This document shows, piece by piece, positions 38,915 to 49,303 of a stretch of 64,000 bases of DNA. A model generated the notes under the pieces. The model saw nothing but the letters and a program-made list of their open reading frames with translations, searched no databases and was not told the origin of the DNA. The stretch is from assembly GCF_004210375.1 (NCBI RefSeq), contig NC_134825.1:73461558-73525557 (forward strand), in the 5' to 3' direction. Every line of letters starts with the position of its first letter. Position 1 is the stretch's first letter. The DNA comes from Tachypleus tridentatus. Its lineage: Eukaryota; Arthropoda; Merostomata; Xiphosura; Limulidae. Both the position numbers and the translations under genes were made by a program.

Positions 38915-39077
38915 GACAAGTAATGGTAAGAGCACAGTGATTAATGCCCTCCTGCAGGATAAGATCCTGCCTAGTGGCCTAGGTCATACCACAAACTGCT
39001 TCTTACAAGTTGAAGGAGGTGATACCCAAGAACCCTATCTCCTTACAGAAGATTCTAATGATCCTCAGAATGTACAG
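38915..39077 (+). pseudogene. Second copy of mitofusin exon 3 (G1/G2)
   Basis: The same length (163 nt) as the exon at 11,438, with both splice sites kept. Five bases differ: four are silent and one changes His to Asn ('TEDSNDPQ'). The P-loop is intact. Following exon 10 it would be spliced out of frame and meet TAA at the third codon, so it cannot extend the mitofusin protein where it stands. Confidence 0.9.
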
Positions 39078-39209
39078 GTATGCAAGTTTTGAAGCATTGT
39101 ATTTGAGAATATCCACTTAAAATGTAACTTTTATGAACAACCCAGTAGTAATATTCAGTGTACTGAATTATTCTTAACAAATATAACATTTGTTTTTTTT
39201 TATAAATAT

Positions 39210-39747
39210 GGGCTTTGTTTTTTAATACTCTTATTAAATATGTATTGGGCATTTTAGTATTTACATGATTATTACTTACCAGTAGTAGAATGTATTATAT
39301 TTTAGGATTTTTAAGAAACTTTTTTATGTATGGGTCTTCTGTATCCAGATGGTAAAATTTCTTGGTTGAATTAAAGAGATTTTAGGAAATAAGTTGGTAG
39401 TCTATCTTCCACACACAATTTTAGAGAATACTTCAGAGTTGAAGTTTATTTAATTAAAAAGAAGTTTAATTGTTTATATAATTATTCTTAAAAATCAGCA
39501 CCAAATTAAAACATTGGTGTTCATGAGTTATGGCTGAGCACAATATTGCATACAAAAATCCCCATAATAAAAAAAACATTAAAATAGTTCCAGTTTGAAA
39601 CTTTTAACTTCAATACAAGTGTAGTTTTTTCAAATTTAGCTTATTTTTAACAGGTTTTTAAGCTGTTGTTATGGTATGATGTAGTTGTTTATTTTTCAGC
39701 TTTTAAATGCCTGAGGCTAGTGACCTAAACACATAATGAAAACTTGA
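39210..39747. other. ~540-bp sequence present only in copy C'
   Basis: Between 'ttttttataaatatgg' and 'aagaaacaatgtttg' copy C reads directly through (near 11,730), whereas C' has about 540 extra bases. No inverted ends, reading frame or tail identify it. It could be an insertion in C' or a deletion from C. Confidence 0.75.
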
Positions 39748-40774
39748 AGAAACAATGTTTGTTGAAGAATTTTCACTGAATTTACAGTCCAAATTTTTTG
39801 AAAGCTTGTGTTATCATTTAATACTTCAGTTGAATTATGACTTTACAATATAATAGTGGAAAAAATGTTTTTAATGGAGCAAGATAAAGTAGGCATAATT
39901 AGGTCATTCTTCATTTGACAGTAAAATGCTTAATGTATATTAGGCCTTATTGGCTGAAATAACTGCATTATTAGGTGAAAAAAATCACAAACAGGTAAAA
40001 AATATATAAAATGGGTTTAAAAGTTATTACATACAATAAATTAAAACATTCTAATTAATAAATCAAATAAAGTTGCTGCTTATAATTTTGATACATAAAA
40101 AGGTTATTCTTGTCGTACTCTGTTGATTGTAAGTGCATTGAAACTTCACAATAGTTCTTAAAACAAAGAAATTGTAGATCCAGAGACCAAAGAATTTAAT
40201 TGGAAAAGTTTTACAAGAATTTAGGAAAATAAATCTGTAATTGAAATCTACAACAAAGGAAGGTAAATATTTTTAATTTTCATCAAAAAATATATTTTAC
40301 AGTTAAATATATAACTTCCCAAAACTACATATTCATACAAATGTCACATATAAAAAAATATTTTATTACTGAAACTACATAATCTGAAGAAAAATCTCAT
40401 TTTAAACAAATGCATACAGTTGGTTTCATTGTTGTTTTTACAATGCAATAAAAGAAATTTTACCCCATTTGTATAATAGTGATACATTCAGAAAGTGTCT
40501 CAAAATATTTTTCTAAGTATGCTGGCTTAGAGTATATGGTTTATTTACAAGGTAAGAATTGTTTTTGATTAGATACTAGTTCCTAGTTTCATCAGTATGC
40601 TTTGTTTCAGTTTGTTTAGAAAGTTTATTTCAAATATTTATATTTGGATATTTACAGATACAACTTTAGTTTTCTTGATTGTTTTAAAATAAATTGTATT
40701 TAAGTACTTGTACAATTTTAAAGTGTTTTGCAGTTTTGGATACCATAAGTATGTTTTACTTCCTTTGTTTCTAG

Positions 40775-40896
40775 TCAGTTGCTCAGTTGGCACATGCCTT
40801 AAACAGTGAAAAACTGGGAGACAGTACTTTGGTACGCATCTTATGGCCAAAAGAAAAATATCACCTTCTAAGAGATGACGTAGTATTAGTTGATAG
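40775..40896 (+). pseudogene. Second copy of mitofusin exon 4
   Basis: The same 122-nt length as the exon at 12,764 with splice sites kept. Only two bases differ and both are silent (both in Asp codons). It lacks the downstream exons 5-9 needed for a GTPase domain. Confidence 0.9.
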
Positions 40897-42999
40897 GTGA
40901 AATAATCAAGCAAAGTTACTATTTTGTAACTTCAGTTTGAAAATTTGATCTTCAGTTAAGATCAAATATTCATACAACGCCAAAACGAGAAACCACAATA
41001 GAGGAGACCCTAATATAGAAAAACATTTTGTAAGAACAAAGGTATTAAAAGCACTTCTTTCTTAGTATAGTTTAATTGTTAGAAAATAAACAAATGTGAA
41101 ACGTTTTGGACTAGATGGGTGTCACTAAAGTCTTTGGATTTTTCCCTTTCTTACAGTGGAAGTATTTAACCAAATTACATGACATTTAGTGCAAAATTAC
41201 AAAATAGTATTTAGTTTCTGCTTTAAAACAGCCCACAATATTTCATTTAAGTATTTTTATTTATTTATTATATTATGAAATTATCAGCATTTTGATGTGA
41301 AGCTGTTTCAGAAAAACATTGAAAGTACATCTTTTCATTGCTGAATTTTTATCTTGATCAAAATGTTCCATGTTGTACATTGGGTTAGTTTCACCTTTAT
41401 TTAATTAACATACATATTTTGTTACTTTGGTTTGCCATTCAAAGTAGTCACTATTTCTTTAAATTATAAGCATGCTACATCTTTCAAAGATTTGGTGACC
41501 TATACATTATTAAAATGGCATCACTTTTGTTTCTGTTATGTATCATGATTCTTGATGATGATAAACCCACTTGAAATAAAAACGTATCTCAGAATGGTTA
41601 GTATAGGTATTAACCTGAAGATTACGTTGGAAGGTTGAAACATTCTCTGCTTATCAGTAAAAGTATGATAATTGTTGCTATCAAAATTTTTGTTAGTTGA
41701 TATTTAACAAATATTGGTTGCCATCAATAAATAATAAATACTTTTATTTCTGTGCAGTGTTTGAATATTATGAACATAATAATTTTCAATAAATAAAAAT
41801 TTCAGTAATTGGAATATTTTGCTGTTGTTTACTCTACTCATTGGGCTTAACCTTTGGGTGATGTAATCAGACTTGACATTTATAGCTATTTGTTGCAACA
41901 AGCAGATCTACTTTACAGGTTAAAAAAAGTATTTCTTCATAGTGTGCCAGTCAGGATACTTGCCCATTCTTGAATTTCCTATATTAGTACCACACATGCA
42001 TACATCACCAAGCAAAAGTGCAACTGGTGGATTTTGATATTTCAAAATGTCAAATTTTGCATTTTATTTGTTAGTGGATAAGTGACAGTTTTTAGAACCC
42101 ACCTAAAACTTAATTATGCACTCAAAGTGATATCTTATCATGGAAGAAGGCATCTGTAACATTCAACTGCACACAGTTGAATTCAAAAACATTTTTTGAA
42201 TAAAAATCCTCAAAACTAATTAGAAAAGATTTTCAGGGCTAGTGTTGTGAATTTAGTATTAGAATCCTATGTTCACCTGTACAGGAACTCTAGGTAACCA
42301 GCTTTTAAGGAACTACGTACTATTTCATTTTATGATAAAATAAATAGAGAGTTTAGAAAATTTTTATCCTGTCATTTTTAACCGTTTATTTTGGCTAGTC
42401 TTAAATATAATTTTAATTAATATTGTTCAGAAAATATTTTATGACGTCAAAGGCTTGTAGTAATAAAAACACCTACTTAGAAGAGAAAATATGTAAACAA
42501 GACAAGAATTATTATATTTTCAGGGGATGATAGTTTCTTTGTATTTATTAACCTTTTCTTTGAAATGAGTTGGATAATTCTGAAACAAAATTATAAATAT
42601 GTTGCTTACAGGTGAGATCCATCAAACCCATACAGAAATAATTTATTTACAAATTACTTTAAATAAATGTAATGTAATGATAAAATTTTACCACTGAATA
42701 TTTTTGATGAAACATTGTTCAGTTATAGTTGAATTGTTTGTATTATTATTTAAATTGTAGTTTATTCTGTAGGTGTGAACACTTGATAAATAAATGGGTC
42801 TTACCATTTTTGTTAGAGTTTAGGATTCAAGGGTGTTTAATTACAGTGTAGAATACATTTATTGCTCTTTTATAATTGATAGTCATGTAGAATGTTTTGA
42901 TAGATTACTTGTATATTAACTGTAAAATTATTTATGTTAGTGAAATATGTCAAACCACTGGTGCTGTAACATCTTTCAAAATTCCTTGTATTTGTTCAT

Positions 43000-43707
43000 G
43001 TTGCAGTGGGTGTAAAAAGTATATGACCACAATATTTTCCCAAATATATCTTGCACTTTGATTGTTAGAGAAAAAAAAAATTAGCCTTTATACCTTGTAT
43101 TTTGTATTTACCGAAGGGATTTCCGATACACAAACTACGTTTTCAAAGGTAAGTCACATCAACGTCATCCCATGCCTTCAAAATGGCCTTTTTGACTGAT
43201 TTAATGTCATGATATTGCTTCCAATTTGCATAAACTTGGTGAGACATCTACCCCCAAACATTCTCAATTGGATTTAAGTCTGGAGAATTGGCATGCCAGT
43301 CCATGACATCAACATTCCATTCTTGAAACCAACCGTTAGTTGTCTTGGAAAAATGTATAGATGCATTGTCTTGCTGAAATATGAACCCAGTTCCATAATG
43401 CAGTCCTTAGAATTCTGGTTCCCCTCCAGAAACACCACCTTGCTCTTTCCAACGTATGAGAATGCACCCCATATCATAACGGATTTTTCACCGAAACGTC
43501 TTCTTGTATAGAGCTGCCTTGCCGCACCTTTTCGATACCAGTACTTCTACAAGCCATGCTGGCCCATCTAGGTTTCATTTTTTCTTGTCTGAAAAGATAA
43601 CTGACTTCCATTTTTCTCCCAAACCGACGTTCTTGGTCACATATTCCAACGTCTTCAACATATGACATTTCGAGAGAGGCAGGGTACTGTCCCGTATCAT
43701 GTTTATC
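43000..43707 (-). pseudogene. Truncated second copy of the Tc transposase
   Basis: It matches the element at 14,939-15,852 but has lost the C-terminal tail, about 60 bp near 43,403, and everything upstream of 'HDTGQYPA'. '[20 protein letters not shown]' and the basic stretch after it are still readable. At 43,707 it is joined in the same reading direction to CGL coding sequence. Confidence 0.85.
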
Positions 43708-43837
43708 CAGTGCCTGTTGTAGATCGTTTAGTAAATCCTCCGTATCTTCCAGTCCGACAGATAGGCGTATCAAATTATCTGTAATTCCATTTTTCAGTCG
43801 GTATTCCTCTTCTATCCCGTTGTGACTAATATCAGCT
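43708..43837 (-). CDS. CTH: Cystathionine gamma-lyase C-terminal exon (tail lost)
   Basis: On the - strand it follows the acceptor 'ctgttctaatag' at 43,838-43,849 and starts by completing a Pro codon. It then reads '[20 protein letters not shown]', '[20 protein letters not shown]' and 'QALD'. This is the last conserved block of CGL (small domain; the substrate-carboxylate-binding Arg of this fold is in 'LIRLSVG'). The CGL stop codon is not present. After ALDK the frame continues without a stop for about 77 codons into transposase sequence, ending near 43,474. In the intact family only a short tail follows this point, so the breakpoint lies at or just before the natural end. Confidence 0.88.
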
Positions 43838-44237
43838 CTATTAGAACAGATACAATTACTTTTATCGCGGTGCACAGGTCAAGAAATTGGTTGCAACATA
43901 ATTCCTTAAAAACTGAAACGACTACAATGAAACAAACCCTTCACAATTCGAAAATGTGATTGCGACAAATAATATGATTGTAAAACAAAACAGTTCCAAC
44001 AAATCGTGTAAAGTATCATAAATAATGTTCACTAGTGGAGAAAATCGTAAAAATAATTGACGAAATTGACAATTCCAACATAAGTTGATCTAGTAAACGT
44101 AATTCTCGTCAACTTAAACTAACTGAGCGGTAAAAATGAGATGCTTATAATAATTAAAAATCGAGTTTCTTCACCCGCGATGGGACAAATACAGATAGCT
44201 CAGTGCGTAGCTGTGTTGTGAACAATAACTTAACGTA

Positions 44238-45135
44238 CGATGTCTGTTCAAAAAATACGCGGACTGACGTCGTAAAACAAAATGTACTTTATTTAGAAGT
44301 TACAGGTCTGAGACCCCTTCAAAGTACTCTCCTCCCCAACGCACACACTTATCCCAATGGTGTTTCCACTTGTTGAAACAGTCCTGGTACGCTTCTTTTG
44401 TAATGTCCTCCAGCTCCTTCGTCGCATTTGCCTTAATCTCGGGAATCGTTTCAAATCTTCTTCCTTTCAAGGGGTTTTGAGTTTGGGAAACAAGAAAAAA
44501 TCGGAAGGAGCAAGGTCAGGTGAATAGGGGAAGAACAGTGATCGAGTGTTTGGCCAAAAACTCACGAGTTCTGAGGCACAAATTTCGCAGCAACGCGGTG
44601 CATCTTTAATTTTTCGGTCAAAATCTCGTAACAAGATCCAACTGATATCCCACACTCTTCAGCAAGCTCCCTGACAGTCAGACGTCGATTTGGCCGCACC
44701 AGGGTGTCGATTTTGTCGACGAGTGGGTCGTCAGTTGACGTGGAAGGACGTCCAGGACGCTCATCATCTTCAATGGACTGTCGACCATCCTTAAAACGTT
44801 CATGCCACTTGAAACATGCCGTACGCTTCATTGCAACATCACCGTAAGCCGTGTTAAGCATAGCAAAAGTATCAGTCGCAGATTTTCCAATTTTAACACA
44901 AATTTTCACAGCAAGTCGTTGCTCCTTCAGGTCATTCATTCTGAAATCCGCCAAACGAAAAAATTGCACTTCACTTAAAACCGCGTAGCTAATACACAAA
45001 TGAAGATATCTGCAATCGGGAAATGGCGTCGTAATCAGCTGATCTATGCGAACCTAGCGACACCAAGCGGATTACCCTGGAACCAACTGGAGCCGCGCAA
45101 TTCAAACAGTCCGCGTAATCTTTGAACAGCCCTCA
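44238..45135 (-). mobile_element. mariner element, internally deleted, TA flanks
   Basis: Ends of about 29 bp are inverted repeats: left 'gttcaaaaaatacgcggact' and right, reverse-complemented, 'gttcaaagattacgcggact'. TA sits on both sides. At 898 bp it is shorter than a typical mariner of about 1.3 kb. It lies in the CGL intron between the exons at 43.8 and 46.4 kb. Confidence 0.9.
44304..44939 (-). pseudogene. mariner transposase, central part deleted
   Basis: The start is at 44,939 ('MNDLKEQRLAVKICVKIGKS'). The N-terminus has 'CFKWHERFKDGRQSIEDDER', 'PGRPSTS' and the helix-turn-helix 'RRLTVRELAEECGISVG', typical of mariner. After 'AAKFVPQNS' comes a stop, and sequence resumes at 'YSPDLAPSDFFLFPKLK' (third Asp of the DD34D triad) and ends 'WGGEYFEGVSDL' at 44,304. 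The region with the first two catalytic Asp residues is missing, so it is inactive. Confidence 0.9.
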
Positions 45136-45643
45136 TATAACGTATATGTGTTATTCGCAAGATAGCAAAAGAAAAAGAACTAAAAAATTCCTAATTATAG
45201 TTTGGAATATAATCGCTATCTTTTGCCAAATTCAACGTTTGGTACTACTTTGTGTAACATAGTCTGATAACGGAAACTATTTACCTGCTGTTCTGTAGGA
45301 TAGCTGTATTGTGTCTTAAACTTTACCTTGTATACGTGGCGGTATGTTTACGACTGTCGTATACCTTTGATCCAGAGTTATTATTGGTCAGTTACAGAGA
45401 GCAGATGAATTTTATACGTAGTTTTAACGTTTGTAGACAGACTCCTTCCTGTCCTGGGAGAGTTAAAAGTCGGAAATTTATGTCTGATTTGTCTGATTAA
45501 TTCTGATGACTGTATTTATCCACTGGCCATCATTTCGAGCCATCTGTTCATTTCCCTTTTGTTTTATTTAAATATAATTTATGCATTTATTTCGTTTTTA
45601 ACTTCACAACGATAACCCAATAGTCTTTTACCACCTTTGTGAT

Positions 45644-45913
45644 CGACATGGCCAGGCGGTTAAGGCGCTCGACTCGTAATCCAAGAAGCGGGAGTTCGAA
45701 TAACTGTCACACCAAACATGATCATTCTTTCAGCCGCACGGTCGTTATAAAGTACGGTTAATCCCACTATTTGTTTGTAAAAGAGTAGTCAATGAGTTGG
45801 CGGAGGGTGTAATGACAGGCTGAGTTACCTCTAGAATTATGCTGATAAATTAGGGAAGACTAGCGCAGATAGCCCTCGTGTATCTTGGAGCGAAATTCAT
45901 AAAACAAACAAAT
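45644..45913 (+). repeat. tRNA-derived SINE, family 1
   Basis: It starts with a tRNA-like head ('gacatggccaggcggttaag' and 'actcgtaatcc') and B box 'gagttcgaataac'. The body has 'aatcccactatttg', 'aaaagagtagtc' and 'ctagcgcagatagccctcgt', and it ends in 'gcgaaattc' plus an A-rich tail. The same layout appears at 46,989, 54,564 (-), 55,430 (-) and 59,391. Confidence 0.85.
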
Positions 45914-46333
45914 ATTTTCTCCGTGACAGTTAAAACCTCAAACCGGACTTTGCCTCTTTAATTCTACTGATAACAAATCACTGATACAGAGTCTGTTTTT
46001 CTGTGTAAAGGATTCCGAATCTCCAATTGTTTCAATAATCAGGTATCTCTGTTATATTTTTGCTTCCATTTTACACCAAGCTTCGTCTGTTTAACTCCAT
46101 CAATAGCAAATCACCTTTGTAGATCCTGTCCTGCATGCAGGATCCAAAATTTTAGTAACTGCGAGAATCAGGTATCTGTGTTCTTGGATTATTATAGTCT
46201 TACTGGTATAATCCTTTAGGTTTATTGTTTGGTACTTTCGAAGTATGGGTTTTCTTTAACGTGTAAATTATATGATTGATGTTACAACCTAAACATCTAT
46301 GTTCAATTAAAAAAAGAAAAGAGTTTTACTTAC

Positions 46334-46508
46334 GGTATTTCTACGAGATTTGCTACGCAGCCCAAGCTTGCAGCTGAATTAAATATTCTGAGATTGTTAA
46401 CGAAGGTCTTGGCTTCTTCCTTTCCTCCTGTGATGTAAAAACTGATTATTCCACTAAATCCTCCTCACTGTTTCTTGGCGACATCGTGTTGAGGATGACT
46501 TTCTAGCC
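46334..46508 (-). CDS. CTH: Cystathionine gamma-lyase exon with in-frame TGA
   Basis: On the - strand it runs from the acceptor 'ctttag' to 'cc|gtaagt' (175 nt) and reads 'GLESHPQHDVAKKQ', stop, 'GGFSGIISFYITGGKEEAKT' and 'FVNNLRIFNSAASLGCVANL'. It matches the CGL small-domain block that contains 'GLPSHPQH' in relatives, and both borders are in phase with its neighbours. The TGA at 46,465-46,467 falls where relatives have Cys or another residue just after 'KRQ'. It is the only break in the exon. It could be a recent nonsense mutation, a sequencing error or, least likely, recoding. Confidence 0.88.
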
Positions 46509-46988
46509 CTAAAGAAAGTAAGGTTTAAGCTACCATCTTAACTCACTCATTATTTAACAGATAATAAGTAAACATTATACGGTCCTGAAGTTTAAAAGAA
46601 GAATATTATGTTTGACACAGTCGCACTATTAAAAATATTAATGCAATCTTACAATAAAATTTTCACTAATACCTCACGTCAAAAAGCATTTCCAACTGTA
46701 ATACTGTTAACACTAGCAGGTGCGAAATACATTGATTTGAATTAAAACTGTTTCTTAAATCAGTGATACAAAGACATCTCTGTTCTGATTTTGAACTATA
46801 AATATATTTACTTTTAAAAAATCAGATGGTCAAGCACTAAAGTTTCAAGTTTTTGACAGAATGAAAGGTGTTAATAACTGGGCTGTTAACACGTGAGAAA
46901 TAACTATAATGAAACAGGATGAAAGGTAATGTAATGAAAGTTAGCTGAGAACAATAAAGCTTCTCAACAGTCTCTTGTTTTGACTCTG

Positions 46989-47145
46989 AGCCAGCATGGT
47001 CAGGTGGGTTAAAGCGTTCGACTAGTAATCTGAGGGTTGCGGATTCGAATTTCCGTCAAACCAAACATGCTCGCCCTTTCAGCCGCAGGGGGCGTTATAA
47101 TTTACGATCAATCCCACTATTCGTTGGTAGAAAAGTAGCCCAAGA
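46989..47145 (+). repeat. tRNA-derived SINE, family 1, 3'-truncated
   Basis: tRNA-like head 'agccagcatggtcaggtggg' with B box 'ggattcgaatttcc', then 'aaacatgctcgccctttcag'. It stops after 'aaaagtagcccaaga', so the 3' half is missing. Confidence 0.85.
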
Positions 47146-47660
47146 CGAATTCTTCAAAAATGACGTATTCTATTATTTTTCACTTTATTAATTACATTGA
47201 CCTGTTCAGTGCCGTAGACGAGATAACTCGCTCAAGCCGATCGGTGATACAGTGCCACGGACGAGTTAATTCGTTCTTAATAATACCTAACTTCAACGCT
47301 AGTTGTCAGCACCATACATGCATTTGATCTACTTACAAATTGTTTCACTTTCAATCCAAATTAGTACGCTGTTGTTTTTTAAACAATAAACATATTGCTG
47401 AAATTATCACTCTATAATATAAACCTACATCAACAACAACCCTCGTCGTAAATAAGGATGTAATACTAAGATGTCGTTAATTAGATAAGTGTATCTTAAC
47501 ACTAACTAGTCTTAACCTGTTGACTACCAAGTATTTCAGCTGCTACGGCAACTCCAAACCAAGTTCAAAATACAACTAATGCTTCCTAGTTTTAATTAAT
47601 CACACCAAAACATGGAAGCGCTTCTACATGGAGGTTAACAGGCGTTAAATATTCACTCAC

Positions 47661-47813
47661 CTGGATAGAGAACCTTCTTCACCATCGGGTGTCCTTCCAA
47701 AAAACAAGCAATATCTAAAGCATATTTTTCGTGCTGACACATTCTTACTGGTAAGGTCTTCAACCCACGACAGACGAGATAACAATCAAAAGGTGATGGA
47801 ACCGGACCAAGTG
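47661..47813 (-). CDS. CTH: Cystathionine gamma-lyase exon (mid-region)
   Basis: On the - strand it lies between acceptor 'ttttttcag' and 'ccag|gtgagt' (153 nt). It reads 'LGPVPSPFDCYLVCRGLKTL', 'PVRMCQHEKYALDIACFLEG' and 'HPMVKKVLYP'. 'RGLKTL.VRM' is a family hallmark shortly after the PLP-lysine segment. It joins the next exon in phase (G|GG). No stop or frameshift is seen here. The exon with the PLP-binding lysine should precede it but was not located. Confidence 0.92.
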
Positions 47814-48369
47814 CTGAAAAAAGTGTGTTTGTCGTAGTATTATAGGTGCATAGAAAGCTTTTGTTTTCATTTCTGGTGCGAGGTGTGTATATGTATTTAT
47901 CACTAATGAATTTACGATCACGTCTTTTATTGTGGAAAACAATATATCATAAAGATTTGCTTTAGTTTTCATCGTTTAAATGTTCAAATCTCCTTAATGT
48001 TACAAGAATTCACAGAGTAAAAAGTTGAACTTAAAAACTGTACTTTATTTGATTTCTGTGAAAGAAAGAATATTGCTTGTTTTTCAGACTTTATACAGAA
48101 TATATATATATATGTGTGTGTTCAATATTTTATTGTAATAATGCTTTGACGAGAAAGTTAATTACGTTATGTTTGATCGTTGTAAAATACGTAAAAGTGA
48201 CTATTTATTAGATATGTTCGTAAGATGTTATCTCTTTCTTCGACTTATTTGGGATAAGTCCTGTTTCCGGCTTGTTAAAATAATAAAGTCTCTCTTTCCT
48301 ACAAAAAAAACACAAGAGGTGGTGCAGTACATGTTTGGGCAGCTATTCATCATTATGAGAAAAACAGAT

Positions 48370-48770
48370 CTTTATATTCTCTAGGGAAGCCAATGGCGCC
48401 TCTTACAGGCATCGCATCGAAAAGATATTTTTGCCATATGTCAGGGCAAGGTTTAATGATAACTATGTGTTCTAGGATGACAATGATACTGCTCACAGTG
48501 CACATATTGCACCGTGTTATCTTTACCAAAAAGAAATTACAAGATTCCCTTAGCCAGCAAAGTCTCCAGATTGTAAATTCCATTGAGAACTGTTGTGCAG
48601 GACTGAGCCAGAAAATTGCTAACAACTACACTAAACTAGTTACCATAGCTGGCTTGCAGTGCATTCTAGTAACGAGTAGATTACATTAATAGCCTCATCT
48701 ACAGTATGCCACGCCACCTTGCAGAGGTAATTAAGGTACAAGAAGAACCGACCAACTGCTGAATTTTTTA
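48370..48770 (+). pseudogene. Degraded Tc1-type transposase
   Basis: On the + strand, in shifting frames, it reads 'HRIEKIFLPYVRARFNDNYV', a stop, and 'DDNDTAHSAHIA' (second catalytic Asp region). Then come 'PAKSPDCKFH', where the family has SPDLNPIEH, and 'SSTVCHATLQR' near the end. Stops and frameshifts throughout. No terminal repeats are evident. Confidence 0.6.
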
Positions 48771-49303
48771 TAAGAACTGCTATTTATGTACAGACGCTAA
48801 CTGTATTAATTTAATGTTATATTTTGGCATTATATATGTTTCAGTAAGGTTTTGTTGTGATAGATAAAATTTTGCATTACACATCTTTCTCCAGGTGTCT
48901 GATAAAAGTGCTTATTGTTCTAACAAATCGTTCGTGATGTCCATGGAACCTGCCTCATTACATAAATTAGGTATGTAGATGTTTAATATAGCGTGCTTTT
49001 CTCAGTTTCACAGGGCTAAATGTAATTTTTTTCCATCTTCATGATAATATTTTATTTGTTACAAAATATGTAAACATTTTGGCCCAGACTGTAATGTCGA
49101 AATTTTAAAATCAGGAGGAACAAAAGATTGAGAAATTTATTCTTTTTAAAATGGTTTACTATTTTCCAGTTATCACAAATATATGTATGTGTAATATATG
49201 AAAAATATGCATTAATGATCTCATGGTGAAGCTTTATTTTATTATATCATCGTGATGTTTCGTGCAAAACAAAACAATTCGTCCATGTGGATATATATAT
49301 ATA

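Larger units (their letters stand above)
36078..43707 (+). repeat. Duplicated mitofusin segment C' (displaced copy)
   Basis: Colinear with 8,396-15,852 and in the same orientation, but set inside the CGL locus. Differences include loss of about 170 bp near 38,410, about 540 extra bp at 39,210-39,747, a ~45-bp insertion at 40,960-41,005 and deletions in the Tc transposon. The left edge abuts CGL upstream DNA and the right edge runs straight into the CGL C-terminal codons. Confidence 0.93.

Noticed and set aside
38915-40896. A second functional mitofusin gene inside the window.
   Set aside because: Only exons 3 and 4 are present in this copy, and splicing from exon 10 into them hits a stop at the third codon.
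47211-47280. Repeated 'agtgcc..gga/agacgagtta' about 42 bp apart, resembling transposon subterminal repeats.
   Set aside because: Only two imperfect units and no partner end were found, so no element can be defined.
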